From CAZFER01 sp964517495 (lineage in GTDB: Bacteria > Hinthialibacterota > Hinthialibacteria > Hinthialibacterales > Hinthialibacteraceae), in assembly GCA_964517495.1 (NCBI GenBank), contig CAZFER010000025.1, positions 14,243 through 78,242 on the forward strand: DNA of 64,000 nucleotides. The letters are read 5' to 3'. The translations under genes and the position numbers were made by a program. A model generated the notes under the pieces. It saw only the letters and a list, made by a program, of their open reading frames with translations, was not told where the DNA came from and did no database searches. Shown here one piece after another: positions 7,721 through 17,042 of the stretch; position 1 is the stretch's first letter, and every line of letters begins with the position of its first letter.

Positions 7721-9282
7721 CAGTTTGATAAAGTGCACGGAATAATAAATAGCGGTTCGTTTAATTTCCGCAAGCCCATTTTTGGCGTTTGGATCGGAGA
7801 ACGACACCGCAACTGAGTATCCTGGTTTAACCGCTCAATCAAAGCTTCATTGATCTTCCGTTTGGATGCGATCACCCATAGATTCGTATCAGAGGAAAGC
7901 AGTGATTTCGCACGCTGGATACTTTTTTGCGCTTCCTCCAGGGGATTTGTATTTTCAATATACCATTCTTCGTTGAAATGAGCCAAATGATCAGCCATAT
8001 GCAAGGGATACGAGACAAAACGATAATCGATCGGTTCAAAATAGTATTCCATTTGAGGCCGGGTTAAGCCCGTGCAAAGAATGACATCGCTCGCGCTTCC
8101 ATGCCGATTGAGATAACGTGTTATTTCCCTTTCACTATAAGGCTCTGTTTTCCATTGTATATATGCACTTAAGGTAATGCATTGTATCAGAATAGCTGCC
8201 AGGCAAATTATTAGGTATGGCTTTCTTTTCAAAGTGGATAAAGCACATCCCATGAGCATGCACCAGATGGGCATCAGAAAAAAGTCCGTTCGACCGACTA
8301 AATAAATGGGCTGCCATATCAGCGAATAGATGTAGGGAGCAAGCACTCCAATCACCAAAATGGATAGCAATAACCAGATAATTTGAGTTACTTGGTTGTT
8401 TTCATCTTTCTTATTTTGAGATTCACCTATACGCAACAATAGGTAAATTAAGGGAATAAGCCAGACTATCATTAAGATAATGTGAAGTGATGAGGGGATA
8501 ACGGGGAGATCAATATAGGCAGGTGTCGTTCCCCCAGGAATAAATGCATTCATTGTTCCCACGATTGCATCGGGCGACCACACTTTTTCCACCCATCCGA
8601 TAATCAGTTCTGCATTCTGTAATTGTTTTAATAATATGGTAATCCATGGAACATACAGGCCGATCACGATAACAAAAGAAAGAGATAAATAGATTTGATT
8701 TTTAAATGTGCGTAAGTGGAATAACGAAGCCAATCCCAAAGCCAGGATTAAAAACCACCCAACATTATGAGTGTAAACCAAGAGCGTTAAAATCAATATT
8801 AAAACAGGAAGAACTTTCTTTTTCCCCTCAAAAAATACATGACAAAACACGTACACGGCGGAAACACTCAAAAATGCCAGTAAGGCATAATTGCGGACTT
8901 GGGTTGTGTTATAAACCACAAGGGGGGAAACAATCCAAAGCAGCGAGGAGATCATTGCCGTTGCATGCTTGAAATAACGACTGGCGAATGAATAAATGCA
9001 TACCGTTGTTAACACGCCAAACAACAATGACATGGCACGAAGCACAGCTTCTGATTCGCCAGCCAATACACGCCAACCATGAAGAAGGTAATAATAAAGG
9101 GGTGGACCGGCATCAAAGCGCATGGCGTTCCATATTTCATATATTGAACGCCGTGCGATCACGGCTGAATAAGCTTCATCCAACCAGAGTGTATGAAGAA
9201 ATAAACCTGGCAGATAGAAGATAATATGCCCTGCAACTAAAACATACAGCCATCTATCCTTGAGTTTAACTAAATTTTTCAT
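7720..9282 (-). CDS. GT39-type membrane glycosyltransferase
   Basis: 520 residues with about 11 hydrophobic helices. The first periplasmic loop carries LWLDEAYS, the Asp-Glu pair typical of the dolichyl/polyprenyl-phosphate mannosyltransferase and ArnT superfamily, and GPPLYYYLLHGW, the family's second signature. The C-terminal 130 residues form a soluble domain with several Cys. It shares one base with the downstream GT39-TPR gene and should be its operon partner. Acceptor and sugar cannot be told from sequence. The start at 9282 has no strong ribosome-binding sequence. Confidence 0.82.
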   Translation of the reverse strand: MKNLVKLKDRWLYVLVAGHIIFYLPGLFLHTLWLDEAYSAVIARRSIYEIWNAMRFDAGPPLYYYLLHGWRVLAGESEAVLRAMSLLFGVLTTVCIYSFASRYFKHATAMISSLLWIVSPLVVYNTTQVRNYALLAFLSVSAVYVFCHVFFEGKKKVLPVLILILTLLVYTHNVGWFLILALGLASLFHLRTFKNQIYLSLSFVIVIGLYVPWITILLKQLQNAELIIGWVEKVWSPDAIVGTMNAFIPGGTTPAYIDLPVIPSSLHIILMIVWLIPLIYLLLRIGESQNKKDENNQVTQIIWLLLSILVIGVLAPYIYSLIWQPIYLVGRTDFFLMPIWCMLMGCALSTLKRKPYLIICLAAILIQCITLSAYIQWKTEPYSEREITRYLNRHGSASDVILCTGLTRPQMEYYFEPIDYRFVSYPLHMADHLAHFNEEWYIENTNPLEEAQKSIQRAKSLLSSDTNLWVIASKRKINEALIERLNQDTQLRCRSPIQTPKMGLRKLNEPLFIIPCTLSN

Positions 9283-9303
9283 TATTAAAAAAGTTGTAGC
9301 ATG

Positions 9304-9479
9304 TCAGCCATAAGAAGTGGAAGGGGAGTGAAAGCTTATCATCGGTCCCACTATTTCTCCCCCAATGAAATGGGGGGGGAGGTTACGAGGGAGTTATAGG
9401 ATTTTACTCACCCTCTTCTTATCAATCCTCCCCTAGCCCCTCCCAGTCTTGGGAGGGGAATGGTGCTTCAAATGGCTGA
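9304..9479. repeat. MITE-like element, copy B (about 176 bp)
   Basis: Starts TCAGCCATAAG and ends AAATGGCTGA, the clearest example of the terminal inverted repeat (TCAGCCAT against ATGGCTGA). Interior palindromes CCCCCAATGAAATGGGGG and CCCCTCCCAGTCTTGGGAGG are present. It lies upstream of the glycosyltransferase pair and downstream of pncB. Confidence 0.8.
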
Positions 9480-9525
9480 TTACTTATCAAAAAATTTACG
9501 TTTCATTCATATAAACGTGACTCTG

Positions 9526-10683
9526 TTATAAATCGACATACGATAATTGGTTGATGACATGATTGCGTATCTTGTCGGCAGAGGGGGTTGTCACAACCTT
9601 TTGTCCCTGTTTGATTTTTCGGGTAAGGGCATCGTGCTTTTGTAATGGATCATCCGGTGACCAAAGGACAATCTGGCGCTCATCAAGGCGGTTGCCTTGA
9701 ATCAATAAGCGTTTACGTCCAGACATCTTTCCCCGTTTGGCAATGGGGCGGTTTGCGATTTCAACAATGTCCAGCGAATAGTCAACTACTGGTGCATTGC
9801 TGATCGATGTGCCTACACCGTAGCCGTAGCAAATAGGGTTATATTCCAAAATTGAATCTTCATCCATTCCACCACTGACTACAATTCGGGTGCTGTTATA
9901 CCCCCGAATATCCAATTCCCACCGAATTTCTTCCAGGATGGATAAAAAGTCACCCCGGCGGGAGGATGGGGTATCCACTCGAATGCCATAGAGTTTGTCG
10001 CCTAATGCTTCAGCAACTCGAATGGCTTCGAATTTCTCATCAGAAAAGGTATCAATTAAAGCGATGCGGGGAATTTTGTCATTGACAATATCATCGAACA
10101 ACTTTGCGGCTTCAAGGGTATCACCAATAAGCAGGATTAAAGCATGAGGCATGGTCCCCGCTGCATTCTTGCCGAGCTTTTCAGCGGTAAGAATAGTGGA
10201 TACTCCCGTGCACCCCCCGATATAGGCATTGCGGTCAATTAAAGGTGTTATCGAGGGATGCATACGCCGTGCGCCAAAGCTTAGCACCGGTCGTCCCTGG
10301 GCGGCCAACACGCATCTCGCCGCCCGGGTAGCAATCCCCGAGGCCTGGCAAAGCAAGCCAAGTATGGCGGTTTCGTAAATACAAATATCCTTGTAATCGC
10401 CTATCACATAAGCGACCGGGTCATTCGGTCGAAACAGGGTGCCTTCATCCAAACTAAACAAATCAATCGGGTGTTGTAATCGTTCCAAAAAATAAACCAA
10501 CTCCTCAAGACCTGCAAAAACAGCCCACTCCCAATCAAGGGGAAGAGACGAGGCACGCAGTTCCATAACTACATGTTTGCTGATATCGGTCTTATCCAAT
10601 ATCTCTTGCGTACGCACAAAGTAAGCGTCTGTGACTTTACCCAACAAAATATCCTGTTCGTTTGCAATGTGGAATTGTGTCAT
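9526..10683 (-). CDS. pncB: nicotinate phosphoribosyltransferase
   Basis: 385 residues, matching the compact archaeal/Thermoplasma-like branch of NAPRTase rather than the longer E. coli form. It makes nicotinate mononucleotide from nicotinate and PRPP for NAD salvage in the cytoplasm. Visible signatures are FGARRMHP (about 140-147), the Gly-rich GGCTGVST (about 156-163), IDTFSDEKFEA (about 208-218) and VSGGMDE, the phosphate-binding loop late in the barrel. GAGG lies about 9 bases upstream of the ATG. No NAD genes adjoin it; it stands as a single-gene unit between a repeat and a secreted-protein gene. Confidence 0.93.
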   Translation of the reverse strand: MTQFHIANEQDILLGKVTDAYFVRTQEILDKTDISKHVVMELRASSLPLDWEWAVFAGLEELVYFLERLQHPIDLFSLDEGTLFRPNDPVAYVIGDYKDICIYETAILGLLCQASGIATRAARCVLAAQGRPVLSFGARRMHPSITPLIDRNAYIGGCTGVSTILTAEKLGKNAAGTMPHALILLIGDTLEAAKLFDDIVNDKIPRIALIDTFSDEKFEAIRVAEALGDKLYGIRVDTPSSRRGDFLSILEEIRWELDIRGYNSTRIVVSGGMDEDSILEYNPICYGYGVGTSISNAPVVDYSLDIVEIANRPIAKRGKMSGRKRLLIQGNRLDERQIVLWSPDDPLQKHDALTRKIKQGQKVVTTPSADKIRNHVINQLSYVDL

Positions 10684-10719
10684 ATAATTTCCTCTATAAA
10701 GATTTAATGGATGTCCTTT

Positions 10720-12420
10720 TTAAAAACCGCTTAGCCCCCCTCCAAGAAAGGCTATCATTACTTTCGATACATCGCTTGACTTTAAGTTTAAACGTCCATG
10801 CAAGGCTTTATCCTTTGCATTGATATTCAAATACAATCCATGCGTTTCCACATTCGGCACTTTAACCATCGCCAGGGGATTGACCGGCAATTTTTTGTCA
10901 ACCAACCACTTAATATATTGTAATTGCTTCAACAAATCCACTCGCACTGTTGCGAGGGAATTTGAAACATCCTCCTTTGATGATCCTGAGATATATTCGT
11001 TCAATTCTGGCAGGAATTGAATGGCGTTTTTGATACGTTCATCCGTATCACGCTGCCCATAAGTGATGATAAGATATTCAGGTGTGATGGCATATTCAAT
11101 ATTCACATTCTGCCTGGCTAGTTCTTTGGATAAAGGAGACTCTGGATCTTTGGTGTCGGGTCGAATGCTTAGGGTGGAATAAGATTGCCCTCCAATCTCT
11201 CCGGCATCACGCGTTGACTCGACATGGCAAACAAACTCACTATTTTCAGAAAGCGTTTCTGAATAGTCTTTCACCATTTGGATAAGCGTATCCATCACTT
11301 GAGAAGCGGCATTAGTGTCGGAAATTTTGAAATAGTTCTTGGTTTCATAAAAGCGGTTTTCATTTTTGTTTAATGACACCAGCCCTACTGCGGAATGATT
11401 CAAGGTTTTTGAGATGGAATCCCACAATGTGGAAATCTGAGAGACTTGAAATCCAAGCGAACTCAAATCATTCAATACGCGTATCTGGGATAGCTCAAAC
11501 AATGATTCAGGAATATCATCGAGTCGAAACGAAATCCATGAATCACTGAATGACTCTTGTTTAAGTGCCATTTGAGGCTGGATTGATTGGAGGAATATTG
11601 AAACCGGAGTGCGTGATTTAGGGATTAACGTTTTATGTAATATCGCTTCTTGTTTTGAGAAGGATAATGAGAACCGAACTGATTTTAACTGGTATAACAG
11701 ATCCATCAACCAAATGGTTCGTATGTTAGGTAACACTTGACCAGGCGTATCACCTTTTTCCCTCTTATTTAAACGCATAGCTGTTTCAATATCCTCCTGG
11801 ATACCCTGGCCATATCGCATCATGGTTTTATCTGCATTGATCCAAAGATTCAAATCACCCAAAATTTGAGTATTACTACTTAGTTGCTGTTTTAGTGCAC
11901 TCCACCCTTCGAACCATTCTTCCACAGCGGGCCAATCCAAAGCGGGATCGCATATAAGCGCATGCTCGTTCTTTATATAAAACCGCCGTGTGGGGCTATC
12001 GTATTGAGAATCACCGTTTGGTTTTACACTGAATTGTTCCAGAAACGTATCACGATTTGTGAGGGGATAAATAACGATATACGTTTTATCAAACACTTTT
12101 GCGTTGTTGTCACGCCAATATAAAAACGCCCAATAGGGTTTCGAAGTATCCACCCCATTCAGATTCTCCAAATCAAAAGGTTCTTTGGCATAATCTTCAA
12201 CCGCATCCGGAAGTTTCATCTGGGCGGCTTGAAAAAGAAAATCGTTGAAATTTTTGGAAAGTTGATCCACAGATGAAATGCGAATCGCCGCTAACGCATC
12301 TGCAGGCAAGAGTGAAAAAAGATCATCCGGTTGGGCATCTGCCTTCAAAAGACATGGAGTTGAAATTAGGCCAATACAAATGGCCAAACTATAAATGGAA
12401 ATAGAATTAAATAATCTCAT
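10720..12420 (-). CDS. hypothetical secreted protein (DUF3352-like layout)
   Basis: 566 residues. Residues 1-28 are a Sec signal peptide. The mature protein begins DLFSLLPADALAAIRISS, an opening shared with DUF3352-like secreted proteins ('...lPadt..yv.v.s...l...'), but I cannot confirm the family. The rest is soluble with no catalytic motif that I recognise and no further membrane segment. The ATG overlaps the stop of the upstream JAMM peptidase gene by ATGA, so the two are translated together, which hints at a shared process. Function unknown. Confidence 0.65.
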   Translation of the reverse strand: MRLFNSISIYSLAICIGLISTPCLLKADAQPDDLFSLLPADALAAIRISSVDQLSKNFNDFLFQAAQMKLPDAVEDYAKEPFDLENLNGVDTSKPYWAFLYWRDNNAKVFDKTYIVIYPLTNRDTFLEQFSVKPNGDSQYDSPTRRFYIKNEHALICDPALDWPAVEEWFEGWSALKQQLSSNTQILGDLNLWINADKTMMRYGQGIQEDIETAMRLNKREKGDTPGQVLPNIRTIWLMDLLYQLKSVRFSLSFSKQEAILHKTLIPKSRTPVSIFLQSIQPQMALKQESFSDSWISFRLDDIPESLFELSQIRVLNDLSSLGFQVSQISTLWDSISKTLNHSAVGLVSLNKNENRFYETKNYFKISDTNAASQVMDTLIQMVKDYSETLSENSEFVCHVESTRDAGEIGGQSYSTLSIRPDTKDPESPLSKELARQNVNIEYAITPEYLIITYGQRDTDERIKNAIQFLPELNEYISGSSKEDVSNSLATVRVDLLKQLQYIKWLVDKKLPVNPLAMVKVPNVETHGLYLNINAKDKALHGRLNLKSSDVSKVMIAFLGGGLSGF

Positions 12421-12851
12421 AAAGATCCTTTCTTTTGAATAATGGTTATTTGGTTAAATTCACCCTTTCTATTCATTATATAACAGCGACAGTCAGGAAA
12501 AAAAGTATGAAGTGAAATGATAAAGTAAAAGAATCCCGGATAATAATTTTCCTGCCGGTCATGTTGCGAGGGAATAGCGGGTGAGGAAGGATGTGAGTGA
12601 TATATACCAACCATCTCAATGTCACGCTGCCGCATGTCACGTATTGCATCAAAATGCTGCTTGGGATTACCAAAAAAACGATCCGGGGCATTGAGATCAT
12701 TGGTCAAAGGATAAACAGCCTGAACATGGTTCTCTTTTCCCCCTAGTATCCCACAGCATTCAATCGGTTGAATCCCCTGCGCATGCGATATCACTTGATC
12801 ATAACAATCAGAATTAATCAGAACCGTCTTGTCTTTATTATCACAAGCCAT
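12417..12851 (-). CDS. M67-family JAB1/MPN (JAMM) metallopeptidase
   Basis: 144 residues. The zinc site is complete: Glu31 (in ECCGILGG), His85 and His87 in YHSHP, then Ser95 and Asp98 (HxHPx6SxxD). Bacterial members of this family remove ubiquitin-like or sulfur-carrier C-terminal adducts, as in Mec-type proteins of cysteine biosynthesis. No ThiS/MoaD-like carrier gene is nearby, so the substrate is open. It is coupled by ATGA to a secreted 566-residue protein, an unusual partner. The ribosome-binding site is weak. Confidence 0.85.
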   Translation of the reverse strand: MACDNKDKTVLINSDCYDQVISHAQGIQPIECCGILGGKENHVQAVYPLTNDLNAPDRFFGNPKQHFDAIRDMRQRDIEMVGIYHSHPSSPAIPSQHDRQENYYPGFFYFIISLHTFFPDCRCYIMNRKGEFNQITIIQKKGSL

Positions 12852-12886
12852 TTTTAGTCCGTATAGATATGAATATACATCACGTA

Positions 12887-13058
12887 TCAGCCATATAAAT
12901 TAAGAAATTAGAGAAAACTAAAATCGATCCTACTATTCCTCCACCAATGAAATGGGGGAGGATAGGCGGGGGTTAAAGGGATTTGCTCTAAGATTTCTAA
13001 TCAACCCTCCCCTGTCCCTCCCAATCTTGAGAGGAGAATGGTGCTTCAAATAGCAATC
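12887..13058. repeat. MITE-like element, copy C (decayed right end)
   Basis: Starts TCAGCCATATA; the right end (CAAATAGCAATC) is a degenerate form of CAAATGGCTGAT seen in copy B. The inner palindromes CACCAATGAAATGGGGG and CCCTCCCAATCTTGAGAGG contain mismatches, so this copy is older than copy B. It separates aroC from the JAMM gene. Confidence 0.65.
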
Positions 13059-13084
13059 CACTTACGATTATACAAAAAAGTGTA

Positions 13085-14182
13085 TTATTGTTCAGATGGA
13101 GCAGGAATGATATTGGTTTGCTGCAGTAAATAATGATCAAGCAAAACCAGGGCGCTCATGGCTTCCACGATAGGTACCGCGCGGGGAAGCACACATGGAT
13201 CATGACGGCCTCGGGAACTCAAAACAGTTTCTTCTTTTTCTGGAGTGACGGTATTCTGAGATTGAAGAATGGTTGCAGTCGGCTTGAATGCCACTCTGAA
13301 CAAGATATCTTCGCCATTGCTTATCCCCCCTTGAACACCGCCGGAGTTGTTGGTTTTGGTTCGTATGTGTCCATCTTTTACCACATACTCATCATTATGT
13401 TCCGAACCTTTCATATCAATGGCACTGAAACCTGAACCGATCTCGAAGCCTTTGGTGGCGGGAAGGGACATCATCGCTTTGGCCAAATCCGCCTCCAAGC
13501 GATCAAAGACCGGATTCCCTAAACCAACAGGGGTGTTGCGCACAACACATTCGATCACCCCCCCGAGCGAATCGCCTTCTTTGCGGGTTTTGTCGATCAG
13601 TTCATACATTTCTTCCGCGATTTTCAAATTGGGACAGCGGACCGGGGTTTTTTCCACTTGATCACGTGTCACACTTGAAGAATCGATAGTAGCAACAATG
13701 GAGTAGATTTGTTTGACATAGGCGACGATATCGATATTGCATTGCTGGCGGAGAATCTTTTTAGCCACGGCCCCGGCGGCAACCCGGGCGATGGTTTCCC
13801 GGGCGCTGGTGCGTCCACCCCCCCGGTAATCGCGAGTACCAAACTTGGCATCATACGTATAATCGGCATGGGATGGGCGATAGGCCTGCTTTATTTCACT
13901 ATAGTCTTGCGATCGGGCGTCTTTATTCCAAACCAGCATGGAAATGGGTGTCCCCAACGTTTTACCTTCGAAGACACCCGAAACAATTTGTACCGTATCT
14001 GTTTCACTTCGCTGGGTGGTAATTCGGCTTTGCCCGGGGCGCCGACGGTCCAATTCGAGTTGAATCTCTTCTTCAGAGATTTCAACCAAGGGTGGACAAC
14101 CATCAATCACCACACCAACAGCGCCACCATGAGATTCACCCCATGACGTGATGCGGAATAAACGGCCGAAGCTGTTACCCAT
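13085..14182 (-). CDS. aroC: chorismate synthase
   Basis: 365 residues, usual length. It converts 5-enolpyruvylshikimate-3-phosphate to chorismate using reduced FMN, the last common step of aromatic biosynthesis. Conserved blocks seen: GESHGGAVGVVIDGCPP (near the N terminus, with the catalytic His), the Arg-rich RRPGQSRITTQRSETD, and GGRTSARETIARVAAGA at about 120-136. No other shikimate gene is in the window. An intergenic repeat fragment lies directly against the start, and the GAAGGA before the ATG belongs to that boundary. Confidence 0.96.
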   Translation of the reverse strand: MGNSFGRLFRITSWGESHGGAVGVVIDGCPPLVEISEEEIQLELDRRRPGQSRITTQRSETDTVQIVSGVFEGKTLGTPISMLVWNKDARSQDYSEIKQAYRPSHADYTYDAKFGTRDYRGGGRTSARETIARVAAGAVAKKILRQQCNIDIVAYVKQIYSIVATIDSSSVTRDQVEKTPVRCPNLKIAEEMYELIDKTRKEGDSLGGVIECVVRNTPVGLGNPVFDRLEADLAKAMMSLPATKGFEIGSGFSAIDMKGSEHNDEYVVKDGHIRTKTNNSGGVQGGISNGEDILFRVAFKPTATILQSQNTVTPEKEETVLSSRGRHDPCVLPRAVPIVEAMSALVLLDHYLLQQTNIIPAPSEQ

Positions 14183-14185
14183 AAT

Positions 14186-14245
14186 CCTTCAACCTTCCCC
14201 TAACCCTCCCAGTCTTGGGAAGGAAATGGTGGTTCCACCTGTTGA
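14186..14245. repeat. partial MITE-like palindrome next to the aroC start
   Basis: AACCTTCCCCTAACCCTCCCAG followed by TCTTGGGAAGG and AATGGTGGTTC matches the right half of the element at 9304-9479. It ends 3 bases from the aroC ATG. Confidence 0.55.
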
Positions 14246-14249
14246 GCGA

Positions 14250-14317
14250 GTAGGATAGGTTACGTTGTTTAACCCCATCGAGTGCATTAATGGGTCGAAA
14301 AAATTGACCTATCCACG
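14250..14317. repeat. GTAGGAT..ATCC-type long hairpin repeat
   Basis: Outer arms GTAGGATAGGT and ACCTATCCAC, inner arms AACCCCATCGA and TTAATGGGTC. It is the same family as the better-preserved hairpin at 60510-60578, with several mismatches. Confidence 0.6.
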
Positions 14318-14322
14318 ATTCT

Positions 14323-14391
14323 GGGTTGACACATAGGTCAACTCCTACATGTGGTAGGGGCGAACCTATTTGTTCGCCCTATGTTGTGGTT
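14323..14391. repeat. double-hairpin dispersed repeat (GTTGAC / GGCGAAC)
   Basis: First hairpin GTTGACACATAGGTCAAC, second GGCGAACCTATTTGTTCGCC, then CTATGTTGTGG. The same arrangement is at 32853-32920 and, inverted, at 42084-42148. It sits just after the pnp stop on the far side. Confidence 0.7.
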
Positions 14392-14420
14392 TAGCTACCA
14401 CCATAATGAGTTTTTATATT

Positions 14421-16745
14421 TTATCGGCGTCCTTTTCCGCCTCTGCCACCGCGGTCTCGGTCACCACGGTCACGGCCACCACCACCACTACGGCCGCCGC
14501 GATTTCCACGTCCACTTGAGCGGGATTCACCACCACCGCCACCGCCACCGGCAGGGATGCGGCCCAGATCAATATCCGCTTGTCTTTTGCTTAGGTTAAT
14601 GCGTCCCAGGTCGTCAACTTCGATTACCTTGACGTCGATTTCATCACCTTCATTTAGTTCATCTTCCACACGATTGATACGCCGTTCTGCGATTTCAGAG
14701 ATATGCACCAATCCTTCCTGACCAGGCAGCACTTCCACAAACGCACCGAAGTTTACCAATCGAGTGACCTTACCATGATAGATTTTTCCAATTTCAACAT
14801 CTTCGGTTAGATATTCAATCCATTCCTTCGCCTTGCGACCCGCTTCTTCATCAACGGAAGCGATCACAACCCGGCCTTCGTCATCAATATCAATTTTCGC
14901 GCCGGTATCCAGAATGATTTTGCGAATCATCTTTCCACCCGGACCAATCACATCCCGTATCTTGTCAATCGGGATCGTCATCATATTGATTCGAGGAGCA
15001 AATGGGCTCAATTCCTGGCGTGATTCAGAAATGGCGTTATCCATAATATCAAGAATATAGAGACGGCCTTGACGCGCCTGTTCTAACGCTTCCGCCATGA
15101 TGGATGAAGTAACTCCTTCAATTTTTAAGTCCATTTGGAAGGCGGTAATTCCTTTTCGGGTACCTGCCACTTTAAAGTCCATATCACCAAGGTGGTCTTC
15201 CACGCCCAGGATATCAGAGAGAATAGCGTATTGGTCGCCTTCTTTAATCAATCCCATGGCAATTCCAGCCACGGCGGATTTAATCGGCACACCGGCATCC
15301 ATCAGGGCTAACGAGCCTCCACATACACTCGCCATGGAGGACGAACCGTTGGATTCCAAAATATCAGAGACCACGCGTATGGTATAAGGAAACTCATCAT
15401 GTTCAGGGATCATGCGGGTAAGTGCACGTTCAGCCAATGCCCCATGTCCGACCTCTCTTCGTCCTGGACCTCGGATGGGCTTTACTTCGCCCACACTAAA
15501 AGGAGGAAAGTTGTAATGGAGAATAAATTTTTTGTAGATATCTTCCCCAAGCCCATCGATTTTTTGTTCATCGGAGATGGTGCCCAATGTGGTAAGCACC
15601 AAGGCTTGGGTTTGACCACGGGTGAAAAGTGCTGAGCCATGTGTACGTGGAATTAAACCAATATCACAGGTAATTGGGCGGATTTCATGAGGCTTTCTGT
15701 CATCACTGCGCAAACCTTCATTCAGGATACGTTCCCTGACGATCTCTTTTTCAAGATCATGGATGATTTCTTTGGTTTGGTGCTCCACCTCCGCCAGTTC
15801 ATTTTTAAATTCCAGCAAAGATTCTGTATCAGATTCGGAAAGCTCTCCCTTATCTATGGTGGCTTGGCGGGCTGATTCTTTCTCCGTCAGCATTTGTTCG
15901 ACGATTTCATTGCAAAGTGTATCGATAGCCTCTTGCCGGGCATGTTTATCCGGATTAGCACTCGCTTCTTTGAGCCGCTCGTAGGTTAACTCCCGAATGC
16001 GTCCCACCAACTGCTCGTCTTGTTGCTCCGCTTGAAAATCAAGTTTTGGTTTTCCACACTTTTCTTTCAATTCTTCAATAGCATCAATGACATCTTTCAA
16101 TGATTGTTGAGCCAATTCAAATGCTTGAAGGAGGCGTTCCTCGGATTCTTCATCCGCTCCACCTTCAACCATATTAATAGCATTGCGGGAGCCTGCAATG
16201 GTAAGATTAATTGTGCCCTCTTCAACTTGTTGAACGCTGGGGTTCACAACTAACTCATCCCCATCGGTCCCGATCCTTACTGCGCCAATTCCACCGTGGA
16301 AAGGAATATCTGAGATCTCCAACGCCGCGAAGGAAGCGATCATCGCGAGGATATCAGTATCATTTTCCTGATCAAACGAAAGTACACTTATTAAAACCTG
16401 AATTTCATGTTTGAATCCTTCTGGAAAAAGAGGGCGGACAGGTCGGTCAATACAACGTGAAGTTAAAGTCTCTCGTTCGGAAGGGCGGCCCTCACGTTTA
16501 AAGAATCCTCCCGGGAATTTTCCCGCAGCATAGCGGTTCTCGCGATAATCCACGGTCAGTGGTAAAAAATCGAGGCCCACTCTGGGTCCTGATGACATGG
16601 TGGCTGATGCCAACACCATCGTATCACCCATTCGGCAGACAACCGAGCCTCCGGCTTGTTTGGCCAGGCGGCCACTTTCCAGTACAAGTTCTTTTCCTGC
16701 GATTTCTTTTCTTACAGTAGTAATTTCATTAGTCAATTCATTCAT
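14421..16745 (-). CDS. pnp: polyribonucleotide nucleotidyltransferase (PNPase)
   Basis: 774 residues; phosphorolytic 3'-5' exoribonuclease and part of RNA degradosomes. Order: first RNase PH core (about 10-145; FPGGFFKREGRPSERE), helical linker, second RNase PH core (about 310-540; FTRGQTQALVLTTLG and GPGRREVGHGALAERAL), KH domain (about 560-620; IRDVIGPGGKMIRKI) and S1 domain (about 630-705; GKVTRLVNFGAFVEVLPG). The last about 40 residues form a Gly/Arg/Asp tail (SSGRGNRGGRSGGG), longer than in E. coli and likely an RNA- or protein-contact tail. It is downstream of rpsO in the standard order, across a structured spacer. Confidence 0.97.
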   Translation of the reverse strand: MNELTNEITTVRKEIAGKELVLESGRLAKQAGGSVVCRMGDTMVLASATMSSGPRVGLDFLPLTVDYRENRYAAGKFPGGFFKREGRPSERETLTSRCIDRPVRPLFPEGFKHEIQVLISVLSFDQENDTDILAMIASFAALEISDIPFHGGIGAVRIGTDGDELVVNPSVQQVEEGTINLTIAGSRNAINMVEGGADEESEERLLQAFELAQQSLKDVIDAIEELKEKCGKPKLDFQAEQQDEQLVGRIRELTYERLKEASANPDKHARQEAIDTLCNEIVEQMLTEKESARQATIDKGELSESDTESLLEFKNELAEVEHQTKEIIHDLEKEIVRERILNEGLRSDDRKPHEIRPITCDIGLIPRTHGSALFTRGQTQALVLTTLGTISDEQKIDGLGEDIYKKFILHYNFPPFSVGEVKPIRGPGRREVGHGALAERALTRMIPEHDEFPYTIRVVSDILESNGSSSMASVCGGSLALMDAGVPIKSAVAGIAMGLIKEGDQYAILSDILGVEDHLGDMDFKVAGTRKGITAFQMDLKIEGVTSSIMAEALEQARQGRLYILDIMDNAISESRQELSPFAPRINMMTIPIDKIRDVIGPGGKMIRKIILDTGAKIDIDDEGRVVIASVDEEAGRKAKEWIEYLTEDVEIGKIYHGKVTRLVNFGAFVEVLPGQEGLVHISEIAERRINRVEDELNEGDEIDVKVIEVDDLGRINLSKRQADIDLGRIPAGGGGGGGESRSSGRGNRGGRSGGGGRDRGDRDRGGRGGKGRR

Positions 16746-16847
16746 GCGGATTTATCCTTTCGATACGTTCCTTAAATAGATATAGAATGGACGTGAAAGA
16801 GAAAATCCGTGTGAATGGGTAACAGGGCGAAGATTCAAGGTGGGTAA

Positions 16848-16960
16848 TGGTTACCTTTCACAATCCGGTGGGAGAAAAACACATGTTAATTCCTGCTACA
16901 CCCAGACTAGGGGGTGAAAGGTTACGCTAAAAAGAACCTTCCACCTCCAAATCAGGGTGG
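16848..16960 (-). promoter_or_regulatory. structured rpsO-pnp spacer, candidate RNase III / autoregulatory hairpin
   Basis: The 297-bp gap contains a long-range inverted repeat: GGTTACCTTTCAC at about 16849-16861 pairs with GTGAAAGGTTAC at 16914-16925 (11 of 12 bases). A second hairpin, CCACC..GGTGG, lies at about 16931-16960. In E. coli the pnp leader carries a double-stranded RNase III site used for PNPase autoregulation; position and shape here suggest the same. Seen: inverted repeats. Inferred: the function. Confidence 0.55.
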
Positions 16961-17042
16961 GCGGGAACAGATCATGGTTAAACGGTTTTTCACCCAGGAT
17001 TAATTTTCACTTTCACTGTCATAAAAACAGATAATGCTTTGC

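Noticed and set aside
13709..14146. 145-codon ORF opposite aroC
   Set aside because: Shadow of a strongly conserved gene.
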